64,000 nucleotides of DNA from Neocallimastix lanati (nom. inval.) (Eukaryota; Neocallimastigomycota; Neocallimastigomycetes; Neocallimastigales; Neocallimastigaceae), in contig JACVTC010000024.1 of NCBI GenBank assembly GCA_016946835.1, forward strand, positions 517,501 to 581,500, given 5' to 3'. A program made the position numbers and the translations under genes. The stretch's first letter is position 1, and the number at the start of each line of letters is the position of its first letter. This document shows, in pieces, positions 51,995 through 62,904 of the stretch. The notes below the pieces were generated by a model. That model worked only from the letters and a program-made list of their open reading frames with translations. It ran no database searches and was not told where the DNA came from.

Positions 51995-52797
51995 TATATA
52001 TATATATAAATTAAAAATAAAAAATTAAAAAGGTTTTTCAGAAATGGACCTTTTTTTTTTCCTACTCTATATTAAAGAAAATATCAAAAAATATTAATTT
52101 ATTATTGGTTTCTTATCAATATAATATTTCAATTACATAGAAAAAATTTATATATATTAATAATAATAGAGTTATCATATTTTTAATTATATTCATATTC
52201 CAAAAAGTAATACAATTTAATGTTTCATCAATTATACCATTAATCAATAATTAATAACATTTAAATAAAAAGAAATTTTCAAAGAAATATTTATATATAA
52301 TTAAATCTTTTGTAATTATCTTTTTTTTTTATTAATAATTAAAGTTAAAGTTTCAGTTTTAATTTATTTTTTTTTTTTTTTTTTAAAAAATAAAAAAAAA
52401 CTTAAAAAATAATAATATCAAATATTTTTAGATACATGAAGTTTAATATTAATATATATTTGTTTTAATTATAATACATAGTTATTTTATTTTATATTTA
52501 TTTTATTTTATTCAATTTGTTCTTTATATTCATATTTCAAACATTTATTTTATTTTATTTTATTCAATCTGTTCTACATATTTATTTTTCAACATTATTA
52601 TTATTATCATTGAATTTGTAATAATAATTGTATTTATAAAATTCATAATAATTCTAATATTTAAAAAAATATATTTAAATTAATAAAACAAATAATCTAT
52701 TATATGGAAATTATTACTTTTTTTTTTTTAAAAGAAAAATAAATTTTAAATAAAATAAGTATTATTAAGTATTAAAAATATAATTTTCATCATTCTT

Positions 52798-52833
<36 letters not shown>

Positions 52834-52839
52834 ATAGAA
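51600..52839. other. Spacer upstream of the megasynthase, no gene seen
   Basis: AT-rich, with a ~40-bp A run at 51951-51990 and A/T tracts at 52366-52384 and 52804-52831. It should hold the megasynthase promoter. No recognisable site. Confidence 0.6.
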
Positions 52840-52999
52840 CAATTTCGTTTGTGTCATTCAAGATACATTTATAGTTCATTGGTTATTCTTGATATTAAAA
52901 ATTGATTAAAAACAAAAAAATAATTAAATAATTAAATTAAATAAAAATAGAAAAAATAAATTAAAAAGAAATTAGTTTTAAACCTTTTTTCTAAAGCAA

Positions 53000-53038
<39 letters not shown>
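52840..53038. repeat. About 190-bp direct repeat, copy 1
   Basis: From CAATTTCGTTTGTGTCATTC to a poly-T tract. It matches 54221-54427 nearly throughout, differing by a few substitutions and small indels. The two copies flank the copia relic at 1.38-kb spacing. Confidence 0.9.
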
Positions 53039-53042
<4 letters not shown>

Positions 53043-53404
53043 ATATATTGTTATAATATAAAATTTTTGTAATTTATTGAAATTGATAAACTTTATTTAT
53101 TATATTATAGAAGCTCAAGTATTAAAAGTGAATATAAAATGTGAAATTTATACAATACATAATTTATATTTAATGTAAAACATGTATTTAAAATTATTAG
53201 TGTTAGTGCCACATTTTAAGTTAATAATTTTATATTATTATAATACAATAAGTTATTTATTTAAAAATAATGTAAAAGATGTTATTAAAATTATTATGAG
53301 CCACATATATGCTATTAATTTTATAAATACTAAATATGTAATTTAATAACAATATTAATATAAAAGCTATAAAAATTTCATAATATTAAACATTAAACTT
53401 TATT

Positions 53405-53645
53405 ATAGAAAATTTAAAATATACAACTTCAGGAGGGATGTTAAAAATAAACTTTTTCTAAATTTATTATTAAATTTTCTTTAATAAACTTTTTCTAAAT
53501 TTTTTCATTAGTTTACCATTTAAAAATTTGGAAAAACCGTCAACTAAATTATAACCCTATAATATAAAAGCTATAAAAATTTCATAATATTAAACTTTAT
53601 TTTTAACAACCCTCCTGAAGTTGTATATTTTAAATTTACTCTAAT
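53405..53645. repeat. Inverted/duplicated copia polypurine-tract region
   Basis: About 40 bp around the polypurine tract occurs at 53603-53641 and again inverted at 53409-53450. Between them, 53470-53555 holds a second, direct copy of the pol C-terminus (NLVDGFSKFLNGK). The 36-bp block TATAAAAGCTATAAAAATTT onward also recurs at 53361 and 53564. This implies rearrangement of two element ends. Confidence 0.75.
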
Positions 53646-54190
53646 AAACTTTTTCTAAATTTACTCATAAGTTTACCTTTTAAAAATTTGGTAAAACCGT
53701 CAACTAAATTATTTGTTGTTTTAGTATATTTTAACTTTATAATATTGTTTTCAACTAACTCTCTTATTTTATGATATTTAATATCAATATGTTTGAACTT
53801 AGGATTGTTGGTATTATTTTTCGCAGTTATATATTGTAGCTTGATTGTCTGAATTAATGATTGATTCTTTATTTTTTATTCCTAGTTCGTTTAGAATATT
53901 TTTTAATCATAGACATTCTTTAGCACATTCTACTATATCATCATAATATTCACTTTCAGCAGTAGATAACGTAATATATTATTGTAACTTTGAAAACCAA
54001 ATTATTGGACTGGAACCATAATATAAATTAAGTATATTCTAGTGGTTTCATCTCCTGCATAATATGCGTCTACAAATATTTTTAAATTTTTATCATTAGT
54101 GTATTTTATTCCATAATTTGGATTACCTTTTAGATACCTCAATTTTTTTTTCTTGACATTTTCCCAATCAAGTAAAGTTAAATATCAGAC
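53405..54190 (-). mobile_element. Ty1/copia relic: RNase H and 3' end of pol
   Basis: The minus strand reads LRYLKGNPNYGIKYTND, FVDAYYAGDETTR, YITLSTAESEYYDDIVE, NPKFKHIDIKYHKIRELVE and NNLVDGFTKFLKGKL. These are in order the end of copia RT, the RNase H domain and the pol C-terminus. Several stops are present. Just after the pol stop lies AACTTCAGGAGGG (plus 53613-53625), a likely polypurine tract followed by a TGTT LTR-start-like sequence. No intact LTR was found. Its terminal part is duplicated (separate entry). Confidence 0.85.
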
Positions 54191-54220
54191 CTCGCGTAGC
54201 CAAATATAGTAAACTTTGAT

Positions 54221-54394
54221 CAATTTTGTTTGTACCATTCAAGATACATTTATAGTTTATTGGTTATTCTTGATATTAAAAATTGATTAAAAACAAAAAA
54301 TAATTAAATAATTAAATTAAATAAAAATAGAAAAAAATAAATTAAAAAGAAATTAGTTTCAAACCTTTTTTCCCTTTTTTCTAAAGCAATATTA

Positions 54395-54427
<33 letters not shown>
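54221..54427. repeat. About 190-bp direct repeat, copy 2
   Basis: Partner of 52840-53038, with an extra TTTCCC insertion before CTAAAGCAATATTAA. Either decayed LTR-like ends or a segmental duplication. Confidence 0.9.
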
Positions 54428-54432
<5 letters not shown>

Positions 54433-55652
54433 ATATATAAATACATTATAATAAAAACAAAATACAAATAGATAAAAAATAAATTAAAAATTAATAGAGA
54501 AATTCTTTTATTAAATTCTTTTTTTTTTTTTTTTATTTTTTATTTTTTAATAATAGAGATAATAATAATAATAAATAATAATAAATAAATAATAAATAAA
54601 TAAATAATAAATAAATAATAAATAAATAATAAATAATAAATAAATAATAAATAATAAATAAATAATAAATAAATAAATAATAAATAAATAATGATAATAA
54701 TAATTAACATAATAAAACATATACAAATACAAGTTGATGGGTGGATAAAATTTCCAAAATTATAGGGAAATTTTATATATATTAAATTTTTAAATTATCG
54801 AAATAGTCCAATCTTCAAAAATACTATTATATATCAATCTTCAAAAAGGGTAATTATTGTTATTTATTATTCATATTTATATTTAAACTAATTAAACATA
54901 TATATATATATTTTAATTTTATTACAATAATTATTATTTTGAATTTCAAAATCATATTAAAATACATTTAAAATTATTGATAAAAAGTAATCAAAGACTA
55001 TTTTTGATCAAAATTAGTTGTAACGATATTATTAAAGAATGAATATTTTAAAAATAATAATTTTACTATAAATACTTTGTATTTCTTTGTGTTTATTCTA
55101 TATCCACAATTTATTAATTTTTATTATTTAAAAGGAATTTTTTTAAATAATATATATTTCAAATATTTTCTTGATTTTATATTTTGATATTTTTTAAATA
55201 ACTATTAAAAAAAATGATGAAACATTTTAAATTGTACTACTTCTTGGAATATGAATTTTAATATAAGATTTATTATTAATTATATTATGATAATAAAATA
55301 GAAATAAAAATAAAAACTCTAATTAATAATAAATTAATGTTAATTAAGAAGTGTAGTAAAAGCATAAATTTATGTATTAATTTAGTTTTTATTTAATGAA
55401 AGTAATATTTATAGTTTAATATAGGAAAACTTTATTATAGTAAATAATTATAAAAGAGAAAAATACTAGAAATAGTTTAGTTCTTTTTCCAAGAATAATA
55501 AATACTTGATTATAATAATTCTTGAGATAAAAGTATAAAAATAAATATCAGTTTTAGGAATAAATGTTAGTTTACATTTTAAATAATGATATGTAGTTGT
55601 AATTCTTCTAAATAAATATAATATAAATAAAATAATATAATAAATATAATAT
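54428..55652. other. Spacer with TAAA/TAAATAA microsatellite
   Basis: 54552-54712 is an imperfect TAAATAA/TAAATAATAA repeat; the remainder is featureless AT-rich DNA. No supportable gene. Confidence 0.6.
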
Positions 55653-56311
55653 ATATAAAATAATTTTTCATAAAACACATAAATTGTTATCCCTTTTTAA
55701 AAGAACAAACCTTAAAAAAACCGAACCTGAACTTCGTACTTTATCAATTATATATATAAATATATATATTATTAAAATTTAATTTAATATTAAAATAATA
55801 AATAAAATAAAAATAAAAATAAAAAATAAATGAATACAAAATAAAAAATAAAAAATAAATGAATACAAAATAAAAAATAAAAAATATATGAAAGAATTAT
55901 TAAAAATATATATATTATATTATATATACTTTTTTTTATTATTATTACATTAAATTGTTTATTTATTTAATTATATTTATTTATTTATTAATATTAAATT
56001 AAATTTTAATAATATATATATTTATATATATAATTGATAAAGTACGAAGTTCAGGTTCGGTTTTTTTAAGGTTTGTTCTTTTAAAAAGGGATAACAATTT
56101 ATGTGTTTTATGAAAAATTATTTTATATAAATATATATAATTAAATAAATAAACAATTTAATGTAATAATAATAAAAAAAAAGTATAATATATATATTTT
56201 TAATAATTCTTTCATATATTTTTTATTTTTTATTTTGTATTCATTTATTTTTTATTTTTTATTTTGTATTCATTTATTTTTTATTTTTATTTTTATTTTA
56301 TTTATTATTTT
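55653..56311. repeat. Interlocked inverted repeats (A-B-A'-B')
   Basis: Segment A (55653-55792, 140 bp) is repeated inverted as A' (55989-56128, 140 bp). The intervening segment B (55793-55988) is repeated inverted as B' (about 56129-56311). A carries the only GC-richer block (CCGAACCTGAACTTCGTAC). B contains (TAAAATA)-type repeats around TGAATACAAAA. Arms look near-identical, so the rearrangement is recent or conserved by conversion. It holds no ORF. Confidence 0.85.
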
Positions 56312-57731
56312 AATTTTTGAATGTGATGCATTTCGATATAATTTATGTATAATCAACATAAATTTTATACATGTGTATAATATATGCAATACGCCATAAT
56401 TTTCAAAGAATATTTTTATTTATGGTAATTTAGTATTAAAAAAAATAAATTAAAAAAATACTAAATAAAAGAATAAATAAGTTTTCTGTTAAGAATTTTA
56501 TTTTATTTTTATTTTCAATTATTTAATTAATTTTCATTTTATATTATTATTATATTTTATTATTAAGTATTTTAAAAATAAAACCTTTCCATTTTATTTT
56601 ATTTAAATAAAATAAATAAAATAGAATTTATTATAATATTAAATATGTTTTATTAATAAAATTTAAATATTGATATTGATATTAATAAAATATGATATTG
56701 TTATTAATAAAATGGGGAGGTTGAATTTACACGTGATATATATAAATATGTGGCTTTAGCTATATTATGATATATAATATTATTTTATTTTATTATTTTG
56801 TTACTTCAATTTTTAAATTAATTATTAAGTGAATAATTAAATAAATCATATAATGGTTAGATTTTATGATTTTAATTCTTTTATTTAAATGTTATTAATA
56901 AAAGAAATATATAAAAATATAAATGTTATTAATAATTATTCTTTTATTTAAATTCTATTAATAAAAAAATTATATAAAAATATAAATGTTATTAAAAATG
57001 TAAATGTTATTAATAATAATACTTTTATTTAAATGTTATTAAAAAAAAATAATTATAATGATAAAATTATTAATTATACATTGTATTTGAATATTTATTT
57101 AAACTGTTTAAATTTAATAAGCTTTATAAATTAGATTTTTGAATGACAGAATTTTGATTATTTCGTTTGGTCAAAATTAGTATTTTTAGTTTATAAATTT
57201 AATTAACATTTTAATTAATATTTTTATTTTATTACAACTTTTATTATAATTTTAAATATTAAATAGGTTATTATAAATAAATAGGATATATTATATTATA
57301 TATTGTTTATATAGTTTATGAATATAGTTTTAAAAAATTTTTATTTTTATAAGCCTCTTTTATATAGTTAATATTAAATCATGTATTTAATGTATTAAAA
57401 TATTTATGATCCATCAAATGTATTTTGTATGTATAAATATTATTAAATTATGTATTCTTAAAAAATGAGCCTTTTGCTTCAAATAAATAAAGTTAATAAA
57501 TAAACAAATATTGATATTTTTTAACATATTTGAATATTTATTTAAACTGTTTAAATTTAATAAGCTTTATAAATTAAATTTTTGAATGACAGAATTTTGA
57601 TTATTTCGTTTGGTTATTCCTCATTTCTTAATTATTTATTATTAAGTAATATTTATATTATATTTTTTTAGATCAGTTAAACAAATCAAACCACAAATTA
57701 ATAATATTATTTCTATCACATTTAGCATCAA
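56312..57731. other. Spacer with an 88-bp direct repeat
   Basis: AT-rich and noncoding. 57084-57171 recurs at 57527-57614 (443 bp apart, one mismatch). Short TTATTAATAAAA-type repeats lie around 56890-57050. No gene recognised. Confidence 0.6.
57084..57171. repeat. 88-bp direct repeat, copy 1 (copy 2 at 57527-57614)
   Basis: TATTTGAATATTTATTTAAA through TTTCGTTTGGT. It is identical to 57527-57614 except for one base. The second copy ends about 120 bp beyond the transposase stop, so it may mark the element's terminal region. Confidence 0.9.
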
Positions 57732-58990
57732 TTAACTTGGCTTCAATATGTAGCGTTTAATGAAGACACTGATTTCATTAGCTTTATTTATTGTTCTTTT
57801 TTTTATTTTCCAAATTCCTCTTATTTTTCTTTGATAATCATAATATGATAAATGTTCAAGTTCATTAAATTTAACTATTAATTCATAAAAAGATTGTTTT
57901 GTTGGAAATAGATTATTTAAATAATTATTGAGTGATTCTGAGGCATTATTTGTTATGTGTTCCATATTATTATAATAATTCCAAATTTTCATATCATAAT
58001 CAATTAAATATGTTTTATAAAAATATTCTAAAAATTTTAAAAATTGACAATAATTATTTTTAATGTATTTAATTTTAATAATGACATAAATATTAAATAA
58101 TCAAATATGTATTCAGGATTTATAAATGGTAAATTTGAAATAGCTTTATAATAAATAAATATATTATTATCATTTTTTACTTCACTATAGCATATTTTAT
58201 TTTTTTTTTTAATTTCTAGTGATTTTTTATAATGGCAAATGCAATATTTAATATTTGTATTAGGAAATATTGTTTTTGTTGCTTTAGATATATCCCTTTC
58301 AAAATCACAATGCAAATTTTTTGGTTCAATTATAATATTATTGTTACATATATTAGCATTTTTTTTTTTAATTTTTCAAATAATATTTTATATGTTTCTT
58401 GTTCTTTATTTTTTAATATTGCAAAAAAAAAGTATTGTAAAAACTATCTAATTCTTTAGCAAAAGTTCTTGTAATAAATATTTGATAACTAAATTTTGGG
58501 GCAATAAAAAATGTACCATCAACAAATATATCATCATTATATTCCCTAAATAATTTTAATTGAAAAGGGAATTGAAAAATTATTAAATTGGAATTTTTGA
58601 ATATCATAAAATTTTCACCTTGCTTTGTTTTATAATATTCAGATTCACTAGGAATTTCAGCAAATGTTGTTACATTGGATGGTAGTTTTTATTTAAATTT
58701 CTTGATATTTGGGAATTAATTGAATTATATTTTGGACATATAAGTCCCATTTCTTTAGAAATTTTATTATATAGGGTATTTATTTATATACTAAAAGGAA
58801 TTAAATTTTTTTCAATTCCATCTTGAATTTTATGTTTCATTATAGATAGAGATACATCGTATTCTTTTTCAGGATTATGATTATGTGAACTATCATATTT
58901 TAAGATTTCTTTCTTACCATTTAAAATATTTACATTTATTTATTTTTTTATATTCGGTACATTTATAAACTTTGGAATTATCTTTCCTTA
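57732..58990 (-). pseudogene. Mutator-like (MULE) transposase, broken
   Basis: Frames on the minus strand, joined by eye. There is an N-terminal FLYWCH-like tail (YDSSHNHNPEKEYDV near 58890). The MULE DDE domain follows: FVDGTFFIAP (first Asp, about 58530), LHCDFERDISKATK then KYCICHYKKSL (second Asp, about 58310), and NNASESLNNYLN (Glu, about 57935), then the C-terminal helix FNELEHLSYYDYQRK. The stop is at 57732. All three catalytic acidic residues are present. The frame is broken at a T9 run near 58435, an A run near 58370 and again near 58040, with another stop in the N-terminal part. Terminal inverted repeats were not found. Inactive unless the homopolymer breaks are sequencing errors. 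Confidence 0.8.
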
Positions 58991-59290
58991 TATATAAAAA
59001 ATTAAATTTATATTTTTTTATTAATAATAATTTGCTCTTTTCCTTTGTTAGACTCACCTACACCAATAATTAGATTTTTTTCCGTTTCTATATTTTTATA
59101 AATATTTTTTAATTATATAATTAAAATTATTATATTAATTATTCAATATTATTTATAATAAATATTATTTATAATATTAATTTTGAAAAATAAGTGTTTT
59201 TCAATTATTTGTAAAAAAAATAAATAAATAAATAAATAAAGAATCTAATAATATAAGTACAAATATATAAAATAAAAATAAAAAGTTGAA
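58991..59290. other. Spacer, possible 5' part of the MULE
   Basis: AT-rich. A short less-biased stretch at 59035-59085 may belong to the 5' end of the transposase. Nothing firm. Confidence 0.3.
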
Positions 59291-60030
59291 ATATAAAATA
59301 TAAAGTACAGATTGAATAAAAAAATAAAATAAAATAAAATAAAATAAAATAAAATAAAATAAAATAAAATAAAATAAATAGTAGAATATTAAATATAAAG
59401 TACAGATTGAATAAAATAAAATAAAATAAAATAAAATAAAATAAAATAAAATAAAATAAAATAAAATAAAATAAAATAAATAGTAGAATATTAAATATAA
59501 AGTACAGATTGAATAAAATAAAATAAAATAAAATAAAATAAAATAAAATAAAATAAAATAAAATAAAATAAAATAAAATAAAATAAAATAAAATAAAATA
59601 AAATAAAATAAAATAAAATAAAATAAAATAAAATAAAATAAAATAAAATAAAATAAAATAAAATAAAATAAAATAAAATAAAATAAAATAAAATAAAATA
59701 AAATAAAATAAAATAAAATAAAATAAAATAAAATAAAATAAAATAAATAGTAGAATATTAAATATAAAGTACAGATTGAATAAAATAAAATAAAATAAAA
59801 TAAAATAATTATTTGAAATATAAATATAAAGTACAGATTGAATAAAATAAAATAAAATAAAATAAAATAATTATTTGAAATATAAATATAAAGTACAGAT
59901 TGAATAAAATAAAATAAAATAAATTGTAAAATATTAAATAAAAAAGTACAGATTGAATAAAATAAAATAAAATAAATTGTAGAATATTAAATAAAAAAGT
60001 ATAGATTGAATAAAATAAAATAAAATAAAA
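59290..60030. repeat. Higher-order minisatellite of (AAAAT)n blocks and an AGTACAGATTGAAT spacer
   Basis: Eight or so occurrences of a spacer AAATATAAAGTACAGATTGA (near 59305, 59395, 59500, 59765, 59825, 59887, 59942 and 59997), each followed by (AAAAT)n. Block lengths vary from about 4 to about 45 pentamer units; the longest is 59514-59747. Confidence 0.95.
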
Positions 60031-60365
60031 TCAAAAATATGAATAATAAATTTAAATAAATCCATGATAAGTTTTATAATAAGTAATATAATATATATAT
60101 ATTTCTTAATAAAGTGTATTATATGCATTTTAAATTAAGATTATTCTTTAATATATAATCAATTTAGTTTTTATATAAAAAATAATTTAGTCTAATAATA
60201 AAATTGAATAAAAGTAAAATCGAGACGAAACAGAGTATCTAACCCATGAACTATTGGCTTTTTTTTTTTTTTTTTAGTTTTACTTTCAGTATTATAAAAA
60301 TAGTTCTTAATTTTTTTCATTCAATTTCATTTTCTTTTAAAAATGAATATTTTGTTATTTTTATA
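60031..60365. other. Spacer, no gene seen
   Basis: AT-rich with a poly-T tract near 60259. Confidence 0.5.
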
Positions 60366-60590
60366 TCAATTGTCATAAGAAGTAATATCATTATTAATAT
60401 TCTCGTTTTTAGTATGAAAAATAATAAGTGTCTCACTTTTATAAGTCTTAAAAAAAGTAACGCAATCATCCAATGCATCGTTTAAATTAAGTTTTTCATT
60501 AATTTTCTTGAATGACCACAATTGGTACTTCACCTTTACTGTGAACAAAAGTATTTCATCTTCAACATTGAAGTATACATTTAATCAAAT
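60366..60590 (-). pseudogene. Unrecognised coding remnant
   Basis: An open frame of about 74 residues with mixed, protein-like composition (VEDEILLFTVKVKYQLWSFK, then NDALDDCVTFFKTYKSETLI) ends at TGA 60366. The upstream side meets a stop at about 60593, and no convincing splice partner was found. It resembles neither the surrounding AT noise nor any family I can name. It could be an exon or an element relic. Confidence 0.3.
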
Positions 60591-61660
60591 ATTAATTAAT
60601 AAATAATTTAGTTTTAATCATAATTACATAGATAAATACATTATTTATACGTATTACTACTTAATAAATATAGTATCGATATTTTATTTTATTTATTTTA
60701 TTTTATTTTTTATATAAAACAACGACATGCCCATTAGATTCAATCTATACATAAAAAATTCAATATATCTTAATAATAGAAAAAAACTTGCAATTAATAA
60801 TATTAATATAGATATATAATTATAATAAAATATAAATATGTCCATCATGAATTTCAATTAATTAGAATATATAACATTATAAAATAAAAAAAAAAAATTT
60901 AAAAAATATGTAAAATATTAATTATAAAATATTTTTTTTATACAAATAAGAATTGATGTTAAAAAAAAAGTTTTGATATATTTTAAAAACTTTCTTTGTA
61001 TGAATATATAATATTATAAAGAAATATTTATATACATTAAATATTAATTCTTTAATTTTTTTATATAAATAAAGATTTGAATATATTAGAAAAAGGTTTG
61101 ATGTATCTTTATTTTTATTTTATATTTTTTTCTTTTTTAAAAAAAAAAAAGTAATATAGTTTTGAAAGTATATATTAAATATTAGTTTATTAATTATAGC
61201 AAAAAATATAAAGAAAATACAATTAATTATTTCGATAATATACAATGAATATTAATTATCTTAATTCGATTATATAATATTAAAAAAAAAAATTATAAAA
61301 TTTGTTTTAAATTATTAATATTAAATATTTTTTTAAAATGATTTTCTAATACATATTATTTATTACAGATATTTACATTCCTATTTTATAAATCTCTAAG
61401 AAAAATTAAAAAAGTAATAAAAAATATAATTTATTACATAAAAATTAAAATTTATAAAATTTTAATTTTGACAGATATAATATTCATGTAATAAATAATT
61501 CATTATTATCAAGTTATTTTTTTGAATCATGTTTTGAAGTATAACTTTTATTTATGATCCTATTTATTGTACATTATATATATATATTCATTTCAATCTT
61601 ATTTATCCAATAAATTATCATAAAAATGTAGCAATATAAATTTTTATTTATGATTGATAT
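60591..61660. other. Spacer, no gene seen
   Basis: Featureless AT-rich DNA with short A/T tracts. Confidence 0.5.
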
Positions 61661-61668
61661 AGATATAA

Positions 61669-62172
61669 ATGACATGTCCTGATATTAATAATCCGCATAG
61701 TTTAAGAGAATTTTCAGAAATAATTACAAATAAATCTTTGATAAAAGAAAATGTTCATATGGAAATATATCAAGTTTTACCTGTAAGGTACGTGTACGAT
61801 AAAGAATTAAATACTCTGGAAAGCTCAACTAAAGAAGAAGATCCACAATTAATGCCGCCAAATGAAAATGATGATGAAAACACAATCAATACAATGAAAT
61901 ATAACCCAAATAAAGATACAGTATGGACTTTTTAACACTGGTGTTTCCGAACATATTACCTGTAACAAAGATATATTAACAAATTACATGAAAGAAAAAG
62001 TACTCTTAAATGTGCAAATAATACAACTTGCGAATTTGAAGGAAGTAGAACATATGAAGGAAACCTGAATGGACATGAATTCAAACTTAAGAAAGGTATA
62101 TATTCAAGTAAAATAAATATAAATCTAATAAGTAGAATCAAATTAATAAAGGAAGGACTAATATGCTAAAAT
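61669..62172 (+). mobile_element. Ty1/copia fragment: protease and gag-pre-integrase region
   Basis: The plus strand reads TVWTF followed, after one frameshift, by DTGVSEHITCNKDILTNY (aspartic protease in the copia W..DTG.S.H context). GYIYSSKININLIS-type sequence follows, of the NLISv..L...G type, then KLHQGSIMYAL. The upstream acidic stretch from 61669 would be the end of gag. Homology stops abruptly at about 62172, where a gypsy-like piece on the opposite strand begins. Confidence 0.6.
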
Positions 62173-62898
62173 TACACCAAGGAAGCATAATGTATGCCTA
62201 ACTCTCAAGTATAACAAGAAACAAAAGAACAAACTCTTAGAATCTTCATCCTTACCGCAGTTAAAAATTTCTACTCTATTGATATCCTTGAAGTTTATTT
62301 GCTTAGATTCGCTCCTACTCATTTTCATTGGAGAATTAGATTCTTCTGTATACAACAATAAATTCACAATCTTACTTTGATATAGGTCATTTCCTTCATC
62401 TGAGCGGTCTAATTCTTCCATCTTCTTAATTACGTCCTATAATTTATACTATTCCTTGACTTCTTTAAATAAATGTTTAATTCTATCCAATTTTAAATTG
62501 GAATTTACTATACAAAGTTCAAACTTTACAGGATTAATAAAAAGGTAATTTTCAATAATAGTTTCATTAAAGATAATGATATCGAAGAGTAGGTCATCTT
62601 TTTCAATTAGTCTAAACTCTGATTCAAAGGTAGTATTTCCTAAGGTTAGCGGAAGTTTATAAATCAACCCTGAGGGTGGTTCCACGTCGGATAATACTTG
62701 AACAATAGAACTTGTAACAATACCGATTGGTTCAGGGTTCTTTGGTAGTTTTTCTATTTGGACTAAAGTGAGAAAGAATCCAAGTGCACGATGAGATTCT
62801 TGGAGTAGTTTTCTAGCGTCATCTTCGGATGTAGAATAAGCCCAACAATATATGGTTTCGGCATCAGTGATTCTTGCCATTTTTATGATATTGTTCAA
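62158..62898 (-). pseudogene. Retroelement pol piece, gypsy protease-like, opposite orientation
   Basis: The ORF at 62898-62449 (149 aa) contains PIGIVTSSIVQVL, LIYKLPLTLGNTTFESEF and LLFDIIIFNETIIENYLFIN. This resembles the C-terminal half of a Ty3/gypsy aspartic protease (IPL.I....F...F.V....D.ILG...L..N). The frame then continues past one stop into an 87-aa stretch (62421-62158). Most likely an inverted piece of a gypsy element. The protease assignment is by pattern only. Confidence 0.4.
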
Positions 62899-62904
62899 AT
62901 CACC

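Noticed and set aside
52840-54427. Direct repeats as LTRs of the copia relic
   Set aside because: They are not adjacent to the polypurine tract, lack TG...CA ends and end in poly-T; kept only as unexplained repeats.
54547-54732. Tyr/Leu-rich ORF on the minus strand
   Set aside because: Translation of the TAAATAA microsatellite.
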